Shown here: in pieces, positions 1 to 8,489 of the stretch | Numbering within the stretch: position 1 is the stretch's first letter | Layout: each line of letters opens with the position of its first letter | Assembly (NCBI GenBank): GCA_003517965.1 | Contig: DOZO01000039.1 | Coordinates: 38,641 to 76,661 of the forward strand | Length of the DNA: 38,021 nucleotides | From: Desulfobulbaceae bacterium | GTDB lineage: Bacteria > Desulfobacterota > Desulfobulbia > Desulfobulbales > Desulfurivibrionaceae | Direction of reading: 5' to 3' | Notes under the pieces: generated by a model | Databases searched by the model: none | What the model saw: only the letters and a program-made list of their open reading frames with translations | Told to the model about the DNA's origin: nothing | Position numbers and translations under genes: made by a program

Positions 1-20
1 CGGCACTGCTGAACGCTTAC
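1..20. repeat. Right end of a dispersed 106-bp inverted-repeat element, cut by the window edge
   Basis: These 20 bases match the right terminal inverted repeat of the two complete copies at 21636-21741 and 30801-30906 with a single mismatch (C instead of T in the GTTTAC end). The rest of the copy would lie to the left of the window. It sits 70 bases upstream of the rhomboid gene. The identity is seen directly; that a full copy exists to the left is inferred. Confidence 0.75.
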
Positions 21-90
21 AGCCCCGGATTTACCTGAAAAGTGGGTTGCCCTTGGTGAACGCCTACTAACCCTTAACTATCAAAGCCAT

Positions 91-933
91 ATGACCTCTT
101 CGCACAAGACCTCGCAGCTCTGTCCCAACTGCCGCCGCCTCATCAGCAGGGATGAACCCAGATGCCCATATTGCGGCCTCAAGGCTCCCGGTTCCTGGTG
201 GAAAAACAATGCCGTTATTCACCTGTTTCATGATCAGGATTTTTTTCTCACCGGCTTGAGCGGCCTGCTCATCGCTCTCTTTGTCCTCTCGTTGCTCATA
301 AATCCGGGCGGCATGGGCATGGGCATGAACCCCTTTGGCTTTCTCTCCCCGGACAACCGGAGTCTTTTGTTGCTGGGAGCGACCGGCACCGTGCCCATTG
401 GGGCTCTGCACCGCTGGTGGTCGCTGGTTTCTGCCAGCTATCTGCACGGTAGCCTGTTGCATCTCATCTTCAATCTTATCGCCCTGCGGCAGGTCGGGCC
501 CCTGGTGATCCAGGAATACGGGCTGGCCCGGATGTTCAGCATTTATTCCCTGGGCGGCATCGGCGGTTTTCTGCTCTCTTATCTGGCTGGGGTGCCTTTC
601 ACCATCGGCGCTTCGGCGGCAGTCTGCGCTCTGATCGGTGCGGCCCTCTATTACGGGAAAAGCCGGGGAGGCAGCTATGGCCAACAGGTTTATCAGCAGA
701 TTGGCGGCTGGGCCATGAGCATCTTCGTTTTTGGCCTGCTGGTGCCGGGGATCAACAACTGGGCCCACGGCGGTGGTATGGCGGCAGGCATCCTCTGTGG
801 ACTGCTTTTGGGCTATCAGGAAAACCGCCGCGAAATGCTTAGCCACCGGCTGCTCGGCGCGGCCTGCGCGCTTGGCACTATCCTGATCTTGCTCTGGGCC
901 GTGGCTACCACAGTAATCTACCGCTTTTTCTGA
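91..933 (+). CDS. Rhomboid-family intramembrane serine protease with N-terminal zinc ribbon
   Basis: This is a 280-residue polytopic membrane protein. Residues 11-28 carry two CxxC pairs (CPNC and CPYC), a zinc-ribbon module on the presumed cytoplasmic side. A rhomboid core follows, with the HLIFN segment (His124, Asn128) in an early helix, GASAAV with the nucleophile Ser175, and NWAHGGG with the catalytic His226. The Ser-His dyad is intact, so the enzyme should cleave transmembrane helices of other membrane proteins; its substrate cannot be told from sequence. The ATG at 91 is the only start that keeps the zinc ribbon; the ribosome site before it is weak. It is separated from hrpA by about 80 bases without an obvious terminator. 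The family assignment is firm, the physiological role is not. Confidence 0.9.
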   Translation: MTSSHKTSQLCPNCRRLISRDEPRCPYCGLKAPGSWWKNNAVIHLFHDQDFFLTGLSGLLIALFVLSLLINPGGMGMGMNPFGFLSPDNRSLLLLGATGTVPIGALHRWWSLVSASYLHGSLLHLIFNLIALRQVGPLVIQEYGLARMFSIYSLGGIGGFLLSYLAGVPFTIGASAAVCALIGAALYYGKSRGGSYGQQVYQQIGGWAMSIFVFGLLVPGINNWAHGGGMAAGILCGLLLGYQENRREMLSHRLLGAACALGTILILLWAVATTVIYRFF

Positions 934-1014
934 ACCATCCAGTCAGGGGTCATTGGGTCTTCCAAGATAGCGAGCGTCGGTTCGGAGTCCTGCTCTGTTG
1001 CCGACGGTTTGCCC

Positions 1015-4000
1015 ATGCAGTCAGCGGTAAAGGAACAGATATTCGTGGCCAGGGAACAGACAGATAACCTGTATTATCCTGATGAGTTGCCCATTGTGGC
1101 GCATCGGCAGGAGATTATTCAGGCGATTCGCGCCAGCCAGGTGGTGATCGTGGCCGGAGACACCGGTTCCGGCAAAACCACCCAGCTGCCCAAGATGTGC
1201 CTTGAAGCCGGGCGTGGCGGGCGCAAGCGGATTGGCTGCACCCAACCCCGGCGGATCGCCGCCATTGCTGTGGCCGAACGGGTTGCCGAAGAGCTTGGGG
1301 TTCAGGCCGCTCTGGTTGGTTACAAGATCCGCTTCAAGGATCAGACCAGCCGGAATACCCGGCTCAAGTTCATGACCGATGGTATCCTGCTGGCCGAGGC
1401 GCATCATGACGGCAATCTTTTCGCCTACGATACAATCATCATTGATGAGGCCCATGAGCGGAGCCTCAATATCGATTTTCTTCTCGGTCTGCTCAAGCAG
1501 CTTCTAAGTCGTCGCCCGGATTTGACCCTGCTGATCACCTCGGCCACCATCGACACGGCCAGGTTTGCCAAGCATTTTGGCAATGCCCCGGTGATTGAGG
1601 TTTCGGGTCGGGCCTGGCCGGTGGAGGTCCGCTATCAACCCCTGGACCCGGCCAAGGAGGAGGAGGGGGAGCAGAGCTATGTGGATCAGGCGGTGCAGGC
1701 GGTCTGCGCTCTGCGCCAGGATGAAGGCCCCGGCGATATTCTGGTCTTTATGCCCAGTGAACGGGATATCCTGGAGGCGGTGGAATCGTTAACCGCCAGG
1801 TTGGGCAAGGAGCGGGGTCAGATCGCGCCCGTGGTTTTGCCCCTGTTCGGCAGGCTCTCGCCAGGTGAGCAGAAAAAGATCTTTCAGCCGGTTAAGGGCC
1901 AGAAGATCGTGGTCGCCACCAACGTGGCCGAGACCTCGATCACCGTGCCGGGCATCCGCTATGTGGTTGATACCGGCCTGGCCCGGCTGGCCAGTTACAA
2001 TGTTCGGGCCAGGACCAGCAAGTTGCCTATCATCGCGATTTCCAAGGCGAGCTGCGACCAGCGCAAGGGTCGTTGCGGTCGGGTGGGGCCAGGGATCTGT
2101 ATCCGTCTCTATGCCGAGGATGATTACCTCAATCGGCCCGAATACACCCTGCCTGAGATCCTGCGAACCAACCTGGCCGAGGTTATCCTGCGGATGACCA
2201 GTCTCAAACTGGGTGAGCCGGCCAGGTTTCCTTTTCTCGACCCACCTTCGGGCCGGGCCATTCAAGACGGCTATGCCCTGCTTGCCGAGCTTGGCGCCCT
2301 TGATCGGCAGCGGCATCTTACCGCGCATGGCAGGCTCATGGCCCGGCTGCCCCTGGATCCGAGGATCTCCCGGATGATCATCGAGGCCCGTGACCATAAT
2401 GCCCTGCGCGAGGTGACGGTAATTGCCGCCGGCCTTAGCATCCAGGACCCGCGTATCCGGCCTGTGGATAAAGAAACGGCGGCGGATGCGGCTCATGCCC
2501 GGTTCGCCAAAACACCCTCTGATTTTCTTTTTCTGCTCTCCCTCTGGGATGCCTACCACGCCACCTTTGACAAGCTGCAAAGCCTTTCACGGATGCGCAA
2601 GTTCTGTGTCAGCCATTATCTTTCCTTTCTGCGGATGCGGGAATGGCGGGATATCCATGAGCAGATCTCGCAGGTGTTGGTCGAGGAGCCCGGCTTTGCC
2701 ATGAACATCCAGCCCGCCTCGACGGAGGCCATCCATCGCTCGATCCTGAGCGGCAATCTTAGGAATATCGCGGTAAAGAAGGAGAAAAATCTCTATCAGA
2801 CCGGAGGAGGCCGGGAGGTTATGATCTTCCCCGGCTCAACCCAGTATGGCAAGACCGGCGACTGGCTCATGGCCGGAGAGCTGGTGGAGACCTCGCGTCT
2901 TTATGCCCGAACCGTGGCCGGGATCAACCCGGAGTGGATCGAGCCCCTGGCCGGAGAGCTTTGCCGGTCGTCGTATTCCGAGCCTCACTGGGAAAAGGGG
3001 CGGGGGCAGGTGGTCGCCTTTGCCAGGATCAGCCTGTTCGGCCTGGTGATCGTGGCCAGGCGCAAGGTCAATTACGGGCTGATCAAGCCGGAGGAGGCCA
3101 GGCAGATTTTTATCCAGTCCGCCCTTATTGAAGGGGAGCTGAAGGGGGATTATCCTTTTTTGGCTGCAAATACGGCGTTGGTGGCAGAGCTTCAGGACAT
3201 GGAAGATCGGTTGCGTCTGCGCCGCATCATGGTGGATGATCAGACCATTTTTGATTTCTACGAGCAACGCCTTGTCCCGGAGGTGCGCGACCAGCGAAGC
3301 CTGAACCAGTGGCTGAAAGATCCAGCGGCCCGATACCGGCTTATTATGACCGCCGATGATCTTCGGCGGCAACTGCCTGAGACGGCGGCTCTGGAGCAGT
3401 TTCCCCTCACTCTGGCTGCGGGGGCAGGGGAGCTGGCCCTGTCATACCGGTTTGTCCCCGGCGAGGAAGACGATGGGGTGACCGCCCGGATTCCCCTTAG
3501 TCTGGCGTCGCATCTTGTCCCTGAGCTTTTTGAGTGGCTGGTGCCGGGCCTGCTGGTCGAAAAAGTCACCTTTCTGCTCAAGGGTCTGCCCAAAGCCCTG
3601 CGCAGACAGCTGGTGCCTGTGCCCCAGACCGCGGCGGAGATTGTCAGGGATCTGTCCTTTGGCCGGGGCTCCCTGTATCGGGCTCTGGAACAGGTGATTG
3701 CTGATTCCTTTAAGCTGCGGATTGCCGGGCGGGACTGGCCGGTTGCCGACCTGCCGCCTCATCTCAGGTTTCGTTTCTCTTTGCTGGACGGGCAGGGCGA
3801 GGTTGTCACCGTAACCAGGGACTTCAACTCGTTGCAAGGCCATGGGGCGGGGCAGGCCGAGTTTTTTAGTGTCGAGCAAATTGCTGCGCTTAAGGCCTGT
3901 TGGGAAAAGCCACTTACCCCGGATCGCTTCGGACAAGTGCCGGCCGCCCTGCCGGTGCCTGGTGAGGATGGCTCCTTGCAGGGCTATGTCTATCCCGGTC

Positions 4001-4797
4001 TGTGCTGTGATGCTCAGGAGGCCGTGCAGCAACGTCTTTTCCTGCAAGAGGACGAGGCGCGGCAAAGCACCAGGCAGGTGCTGCTGAGGTTGTATGGCAA
4101 GGAGTTCGCGCCCCAGATCAAGTCCCTGCGCAAGGACTTGGCCATTCCCCGTTCCCATTGGGCGTTGTATGAGGGGCTTGCTACCCATGAGCAGATCAAC
4201 GAGGATCTTTGGCATTTTGTCCTCTATACGGTGTTTGATATTCGCGACGGCTTGACGCCCTCTGCCGGGCAGTTTGCCGCCAAGGTTGAGGAGGTTAGGA
4301 GGCAGGGACTTTTCCCGCTCTGCATGGAACTCAAGGGGGCAGTAGTCCTGTTGTTGCAGGAACGGCGGGCAACCCTGGACGTCATTGCCGGATGTGCCCA
4401 AAAGTTTGGAGGGACAGGCGAGGCGCAGACACGGTTTGTCGATGCGCAGCGGCAGGTGTCGCTGCTTGTCCCGACAGATTTTCTGCAATGGGCAACCAGA
4501 GCGCGTTTGGCAGCGATATGCCGTTATCTCAAGGCCCTGCGCATTCGGGTTGAACGGGCCCAGGTTTCCCCTGGCAAGGATATGAGCAAAGCGAAACAAA
4601 TTATCCTCCATGAGGAACGTTATGCCCGGATAGCGAGCAAAGAAAATTCCCCGGCTATCCTAAGGCAGCATCTACAGGAATACAGGGAGATGATCGAAGA
4701 GTTCAAGGTGTCGCTCTTTGCCCAGGAGCTGGGCACAGCCTATCCCATCTCGGATAAGCGGCTGGACAAAAAGTGGCAGGAAATTGAGTTGTTTTAG
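1015..4797 (+). CDS. hrpA: ATP-dependent RNA helicase HrpA (DEAH box)
   Basis: This large DEAH-box helicase has 1260 residues from the ATG at 1015; a TTG two codons earlier is also possible. Walker A (GDTGSGKTTQ) starts near residue 48, followed by TQPRRIAA (motif Ia) and the DEAH box (IIIDEAHERS, Asp144). Motif III (SATID) and motif VI (QRKGRCGR) complete the helicase core. Helicase-associated HA2 and OB-like regions follow, then a long C-terminal DUF3418-type region typical of bacterial HrpA. The length is close to E. coli HrpA (about 1300), with a shorter N-terminus. HrpA proteins remodel RNA in the cytoplasm and are linked to mRNA processing and rescue of stalled ribosomes. It appears to be transcribed alone. 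I see no good ribosome site at the start, so the exact N-terminus is the least certain point. Confidence 0.93.
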   Translation: MQSAVKEQIFVAREQTDNLYYPDELPIVAHRQEIIQAIRASQVVIVAGDTGSGKTTQLPKMCLEAGRGGRKRIGCTQPRRIAAIAVAERVAEELGVQAALVGYKIRFKDQTSRNTRLKFMTDGILLAEAHHDGNLFAYDTIIIDEAHERSLNIDFLLGLLKQLLSRRPDLTLLITSATIDTARFAKHFGNAPVIEVSGRAWPVEVRYQPLDPAKEEEGEQSYVDQAVQAVCALRQDEGPGDILVFMPSERDILEAVESLTARLGKERGQIAPVVLPLFGRLSPGEQKKIFQPVKGQKIVVATNVAETSITVPGIRYVVDTGLARLASYNVRARTSKLPIIAISKASCDQRKGRCGRVGPGICIRLYAEDDYLNRPEYTLPEILRTNLAEVILRMTSLKLGEPARFPFLDPPSGRAIQDGYALLAELGALDRQRHLTAHGRLMARLPLDPRISRMIIEARDHNALREVTVIAAGLSIQDPRIRPVDKETAADAAHARFAKTPSDFLFLLSLWDAYHATFDKLQSLSRMRKFCVSHYLSFLRMREWRDIHEQISQVLVEEPGFAMNIQPASTEAIHRSILSGNLRNIAVKKEKNLYQTGGGREVMIFPGSTQYGKTGDWLMAGELVETSRLYARTVAGINPEWIEPLAGELCRSSYSEPHWEKGRGQVVAFARISLFGLVIVARRKVNYGLIKPEEARQIFIQSALIEGELKGDYPFLAANTALVAELQDMEDRLRLRRIMVDDQTIFDFYEQRLVPEVRDQRSLNQWLKDPAARYRLIMTADDLRRQLPETAALEQFPLTLAAGAGELALSYRFVPGEEDDGVTARIPLSLASHLVPELFEWLVPGLLVEKVTFLLKGLPKALRRQLVPVPQTAAEIVRDLSFGRGSLYRALEQVIADSFKLRIAGRDWPVADLPPHLRFRFSLLDGQGEVVTVTRDFNSLQGHGAGQAEFFSVEQIAALKACWEKPLTPDRFGQVPAALPVPGEDGSLQGYVYPGLCCDAQEAVQQRLFLQEDEARQSTRQVLLRLYGKEFAPQIKSLRKDLAIPRSHWALYEGLATHEQINEDLWHFVLYTVFDIRDGLTPSAGQFAAKVEEVRRQGLFPLCMELKGAVVLLLQERRATLDVIAGCAQKFGGTGEAQTRFVDAQRQVSLLVPTDFLQWATRARLAAICRYLKALRIRVERAQVSPGKDMSKAKQIILHEERYARIASKENSPAILRQHLQEYREMIEEFKVSLFAQELGTAYPISDKRLDKKWQEIELF

Positions 4798-4849
4798 CCG
4801 TGCTTCTCCCGCCTCTTGACAGTTTTCTGGAAAAACGGTAAGCCATTGT

Positions 4850-4870
4850 AAATTATAATAATTATAATTT
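4850..4870. promoter_or_regulatory. Perfect AT-only 21-nt palindrome upstream of selA
   Basis: Two 10-base arms (AAATTATAAT and its complement) flank a single central A in the 100-bp gap between hrpA and selA. The core TATAAT-A-ATTATA differs from the classical Fur half-site pair GATAAT-N-ATTATC only at the outermost base on each side, and it also contains -10-like TATAAT hexamers on both strands. The palindrome is certain; its use as an operator (Fur-type or other) or as the selA promoter is inference. Confidence 0.5.
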
Positions 4871-4885
4871 GTTTCTGCTTGAACT

Positions 4886-4895
4886 GGGGGGGGGG
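4886..4895 (+). promoter_or_regulatory. Ten-G homopolymer forming the selA ribosome binding site
   Basis: A run of exactly ten G residues ends three bases before the selA ATG at 4899 (GGGTGAATG) and must supply the Shine-Dalgarno pairing. Long G runs are prone to slipped-strand length change, which here would alter ribosome-site spacing rather than the reading frame. Confidence 0.6.
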
Positions 4896-4898
4896 TGA

Positions 4899-6338
4899 AT
4901 GAGCACAAAAACCGAATCTGCCGGGACACCATCAGCTGCCACCCAACGTCTGCTGCGGGCGATTCCCAAGGTCGATGAATTTCTCGGCTGGCTGGATCCA
5001 TCTTCCGCTGTGCCTGCTTTTCTGGTGAAAAGCGCGGTGCGCCAACTGCTGGAGTCTCTGCGTCAGGATATCCTCAAGGGAGCGCCACTCGTGCCCGCCG
5101 ATCTGACCCAAAAAACTCTGCTTCCTCGCCTGTGCCAACTCCTTGCCTCCAGACTTCGTCCCAACTTCCGCACCGTCATTAACGGCACCGGTGTGGTGAT
5201 CCATACCAATCTGGGTCGTTCCCTGCTGCCTGAGGCGGCCATGACGAGCCTGCTGGCGGTGGGCAGCCGCTATTCCAATCTGGAGCTTGATCTGACCACC
5301 GGTAAGCGGGGCAGCCGTTACAGTTTGGTAGAAGATGTTCTCTGCGAGCTGACCGGAGCCGAGGCGGCCTTGGTGGTCAACAACAATGCCGCCGCCGTGA
5401 TGCTGGTGCTCGATACCCTGGCCAAGGGGCGCGAGGTCATCGTCTCTCGGGGGCAACTGGTGGAGATCGGCGGCTCTTTTCGGATCCCTGAGGTGATGAG
5501 TCGAACCGGGGCCAGACTGGTTGAGGTGGGAGCCACCAACCGCACCCATCTTGGCGATTATGAAGGGGCTATTACTGAAGAAACCGCCCTGTTGCTCAAG
5601 GTGCATACCAGCAATTACCGGATGATCGGCTTTACCTCCGAGGTTTCTCTGGGCGAGCTGGTCACGCTGGCCGCCCGCCACAACCTGCCGGTCATGGAGG
5701 ATCTGGGCAGCGGCTGCCTGCTGGATCTTTCCCGCTTCGGTCTGGCCAAGGAGCCCACGGTGGGCGAGGTGATCCGGGCCGGGGTCGATGTGGTGACCTT
5801 CAGCGGCGATAAGCTGTTGGGCGGCCCCCAGGCTGGGCTTATCCTGGGCAAGAAGAAGATTATCGAGCAGATCAAGGCCAACCCCATGAACCGGGCGTTG
5901 CGCATCGATAAATTTACCCTGGCCGGGCTTGAGGCGGTGTTGCGTCTTTATTTTGATGAACAAAAGGCGATTGCGGCTATCCCCACCCTGGCCATGCTGG
6001 CCATGCCGCTGGCTGTCATCGATCAGCGGGCTAAACGGTTGCGCCGTTTGATCGGTAAGGAGCTTGCCCCGGTTTGCCGGGTGGAGCTTAAGACCATTGC
6101 CTCCATGGTGGGCGGCGGGTCGTTGCCGGAACAACCCCTGCCCAGTCGGGCCGTGGCCCTTGCCCCACTGGAGCGGAGTGTAAATGAACTGGAAAGGGGC
6201 TTGCGGGAGTTGGCGCTGCCGGTGCTTGGTCGTATTGAGGACGACTGGCTGCTGCTCGATATGCGTACCGTGGCCGACCAGGAAGTACCGCTGCTGGCTA
6301 ATTGCTTGAAAGAGATTTTTGAGGCTAAGAATAAATGA
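4899..6338 (+). CDS. selA: L-seryl-tRNA(Sec) selenium transferase
   Basis: SelA is a PLP-dependent enzyme that converts seryl-tRNA(Sec) to selenocysteinyl-tRNA(Sec) using selenophosphate. At 479 residues the length is typical. The N-terminal helical tRNA-binding domain is followed by the conserved NGTGVVIHTNLGRS segment, the VNNNAAAVMLVL region and SGDKLLGGPQAG, whose Lys305 should form the PLP Schiff base. Its presence means the organism makes selenoproteins; selB, selC and selD are not in the window. The ATG at 4899 directly follows the poly-G ribosome site. The 3' end overlaps the next start by four bases (ATGA), so the two genes are translationally coupled. The assignment is secure. Confidence 0.97.
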   Translation: MSTKTESAGTPSAATQRLLRAIPKVDEFLGWLDPSSAVPAFLVKSAVRQLLESLRQDILKGAPLVPADLTQKTLLPRLCQLLASRLRPNFRTVINGTGVVIHTNLGRSLLPEAAMTSLLAVGSRYSNLELDLTTGKRGSRYSLVEDVLCELTGAEAALVVNNNAAAVMLVLDTLAKGREVIVSRGQLVEIGGSFRIPEVMSRTGARLVEVGATNRTHLGDYEGAITEETALLLKVHTSNYRMIGFTSEVSLGELVTLAARHNLPVMEDLGSGCLLDLSRFGLAKEPTVGEVIRAGVDVVTFSGDKLLGGPQAGLILGKKKIIEQIKANPMNRALRIDKFTLAGLEAVLRLYFDEQKAIAAIPTLAMLAMPLAVIDQRAKRLRRLIGKELAPVCRVELKTIASMVGGGSLPEQPLPSRAVALAPLERSVNELERGLRELALPVLGRIEDDWLLLDMRTVADQEVPLLANCLKEIFEAKNK

Positions 6339-8449
6339 CCATCCCCTTTCTTTTTGAGGCAGGGCCGCTTGTCTCTACTGATCTTCGTCGTTTTTCCACC
6401 CTGTTTCAGAAGACGGCTTTTGATTTTTTCCCCTGTGAGACGGCTCGGTTGGTACCTTTGGGCGAACAGGAAAATAAGCCGCCGATAAAATTTAAGACCG
6501 CTTTGAAGCAGATTCGCGACAATCATCTACCCGTGGTTGACCCAGAGCGGCTGGAATTATTGCTGCCTATCTGGGGTGGGGAGGCGCTTTGTGGATTGCT
6601 GGTGGCCCAGGGTGGCGAGGCCCAACTCTACGGGATGCCGATAGTCTGGCTTGATGAACAGAGCCATATTATTTCCCGGGAGTTTTATCTGCTCAAACAG
6701 AGCTGCCAGGATTCGACTACCGGGTTGATGAACGGCTTTCATCTGCGGGGGGAGCTTGAGGCTGAAGCGTTGGCGCCCTCGGTTCCGGCCACCCTTGCCT
6801 TGCTGGAGGTTTATCCGCGCAGTCGCGATGCGGACCGGAGCCTGCGCTATATTGTGCGGGCCGGCAGTTGCCTTGCCTCAGTGTTGGGCGAGAGCATGCC
6901 TCTGCACCATCTTGGCGCCGGGATCTTTGGCTTGCTCTGGCATGGGGTGGATATGGAACAGGCCCGCCAGTTGGGCGAATCGCTTCTTTTGCGGCTTAAG
7001 CGGGAAAATTTTGTCACCGCCCATCTTGGCATCACCACAGTTAATCCCCATGATCCTGAAGAAAGCGGTGCTCCGGAACAACTGCTGGAGCAGGCCTGGC
7101 AGGCTCTGCGCACTGCTCGCCTGCGGGGGCCTTTCAGTCTCTGCGGGCATGTCACCGCTCAGGACATAGAATCGCATCCATTTCGGAAAACCCCGGAATC
7201 GGTGCTCAGGAAATTGCGCGCTCTGTATCGTGGCAAAAATCGTTTCTCCCTGGTCTTGCTTCGGATGGATCAGGAACCGGCAAGTAATCATTTTTCCAAA
7301 CGGCTCAGAACGCTGGCTGGCCCGGATAAGGGCTTGGTGCTGGTTAATCAGCGGGAGGCTTTTCTCTTTCTCGACGGGCTTGACGGCGAGGCGGCCCGGG
7401 CCTGGCTGGCGGATTTTCGGGGCAAGATGGAGGTCATTGGCGGCAGTTCTTTTTCCATGGGGGTGGCCACCTTTCCTTATCATGATTTCAAAAAATCGGC
7501 CTTGCCCTTGAACTGTCGGAAGGCTTTGCAGCACGCGGCTTTTTTTGGCCCGGATTCGCTGGCGGTTTTTGACGCAGTCAGTCTCAATATCAGCGGGGAT
7601 GTCTATTATAACGAAGGTGATCTGGTCAAGGCCTTAGGAGAATATCGGCAAGGTCTGCTTCTTGAACCGGGCAATGTGAATATCCTGAACAGCATGGGAG
7701 TTGCCAACATTCAGCTTAATCGACTCAAGGCCGCCCGGGGCAGTTTTCAAAAGGCGCTGGAGCTTGAGCCCGCCAATTTTATGGCTCTGTTCAATCTGGG
7801 TTTTATTTGTCTTGATGACGATCAGGCGCCAGAAGCTTTGATGCTCTGGGAAAGGGCGTTGGCCGTGGATCGTAAGCATCCGGATCTCTTGCAGCATCTT
7901 GGCATGCTTTATTGTCGGCAGAAAAGGTATGTTGAAGCCCGGGAGATTCTGGAGCTTTGTGATGGGTTGATCAGAAAAGATTCCCAGCAGGGCGGCGAGC
8001 CAATGGTGGTGGTGCGCTGGCTGGGCCGGGCTTGTGAAGCCTTGGGAGAAAACGGTCTGGCCATTGCCGCCTATCAGCGAGCGGTTAGCGGCAACCCCAG
8101 GGATGCCGGTTCGCTGAGCAGACTTGGTCGACTCTATGCCGTAGAGCAACAGGGCATCGATATCGCCCTGTCCCTGTGTGGGCAGGCCGTTGAGCTGGAT
8201 GGGGGCAAGGCCTCTCATTGGTACAGGTTTGGTCTGGTGCAGGGCTTGGCCGAGGATAAGGAAGGGGCCGTGCAGTCTCTGACCGAGTGCCTCCGCCTTG
8301 ACCCGCGTCAGGGGGAAGCCGCGTTGTTGCTGGGCAAGATCCTTGAGCAGCAGGCAAGGCCAGGCAAGGCCAGAAAGATTTATGAAAAGGTGTTGCGATA
8401 CCTTCCGGAGCATGCCCCGGCCCAGGCGGCCTTGGCTGCTCTTTCTTGA
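6335..8449 (+). CDS. Degenerate tandem GGDEF-like protein with C-terminal TPR array
   Basis: This is a 704-residue protein of unknown specific function. After a poorly conserved N-terminal region, residues 125-137 read QDSTTGLMNGFHL, which resembles the start of a GGDEF domain (D-x-L-T-G-L-x-N). The expected GG(D/E)EF loop at about 193-198 is LGAGIF, so diguanylate cyclase activity is unlikely. A second GGDEF-like end occurs around residues 375-415 (SMGVATFPYHDF, then a helix ending in a FGPDSLAVFD-type segment). From about residue 420 to the end there are several tetratricopeptide repeats (for example GDLVKALGEYRQGLLLEPGN). The best reading is a soluble scaffold or signal-sensing protein with inactive GGDEF folds. 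Its four-base overlap with selA implies co-expression but not necessarily a selenium role. Confidence 0.8.
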   Translation: MTIPFLFEAGPLVSTDLRRFSTLFQKTAFDFFPCETARLVPLGEQENKPPIKFKTALKQIRDNHLPVVDPERLELLLPIWGGEALCGLLVAQGGEAQLYGMPIVWLDEQSHIISREFYLLKQSCQDSTTGLMNGFHLRGELEAEALAPSVPATLALLEVYPRSRDADRSLRYIVRAGSCLASVLGESMPLHHLGAGIFGLLWHGVDMEQARQLGESLLLRLKRENFVTAHLGITTVNPHDPEESGAPEQLLEQAWQALRTARLRGPFSLCGHVTAQDIESHPFRKTPESVLRKLRALYRGKNRFSLVLLRMDQEPASNHFSKRLRTLAGPDKGLVLVNQREAFLFLDGLDGEAARAWLADFRGKMEVIGGSSFSMGVATFPYHDFKKSALPLNCRKALQHAAFFGPDSLAVFDAVSLNISGDVYYNEGDLVKALGEYRQGLLLEPGNVNILNSMGVANIQLNRLKAARGSFQKALELEPANFMALFNLGFICLDDDQAPEALMLWERALAVDRKHPDLLQHLGMLYCRQKRYVEAREILELCDGLIRKDSQQGGEPMVVVRWLGRACEALGENGLAIAAYQRAVSGNPRDAGSLSRLGRLYAVEQQGIDIALSLCGQAVELDGGKASHWYRFGLVQGLAEDKEGAVQSLTECLRLDPRQGEAALLLGKILEQQARPGKARKIYEKVLRYLPEHAPAQAALAALS

Positions 8450-8489
8450 TGGGTGCTTCTAAATTGTAATCGTTTTGAGGAGACTGAAG

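Noticed and set aside
3442..4611. Long open frame on the - strand inside hrpA (389 codons)
   Set aside because: It lies entirely opposite a well-supported helicase gene in GC-rich sequence, has no recognisable domain, and its composition (many Gln, His, Pro, Gly) is typical of an antisense shadow.
4816..4821. TTGACA upstream of selA as a -35 box
   Set aside because: The only good -10-like hexamer (4854-4859) is 32 bases away, far beyond normal spacing.
4932..6134. 400-codon - strand frame opposite selA
   Set aside because: Same reasoning: the opposite strand encodes an unmistakable SelA, and the protein is rich in Gln/His/Gly without motifs.
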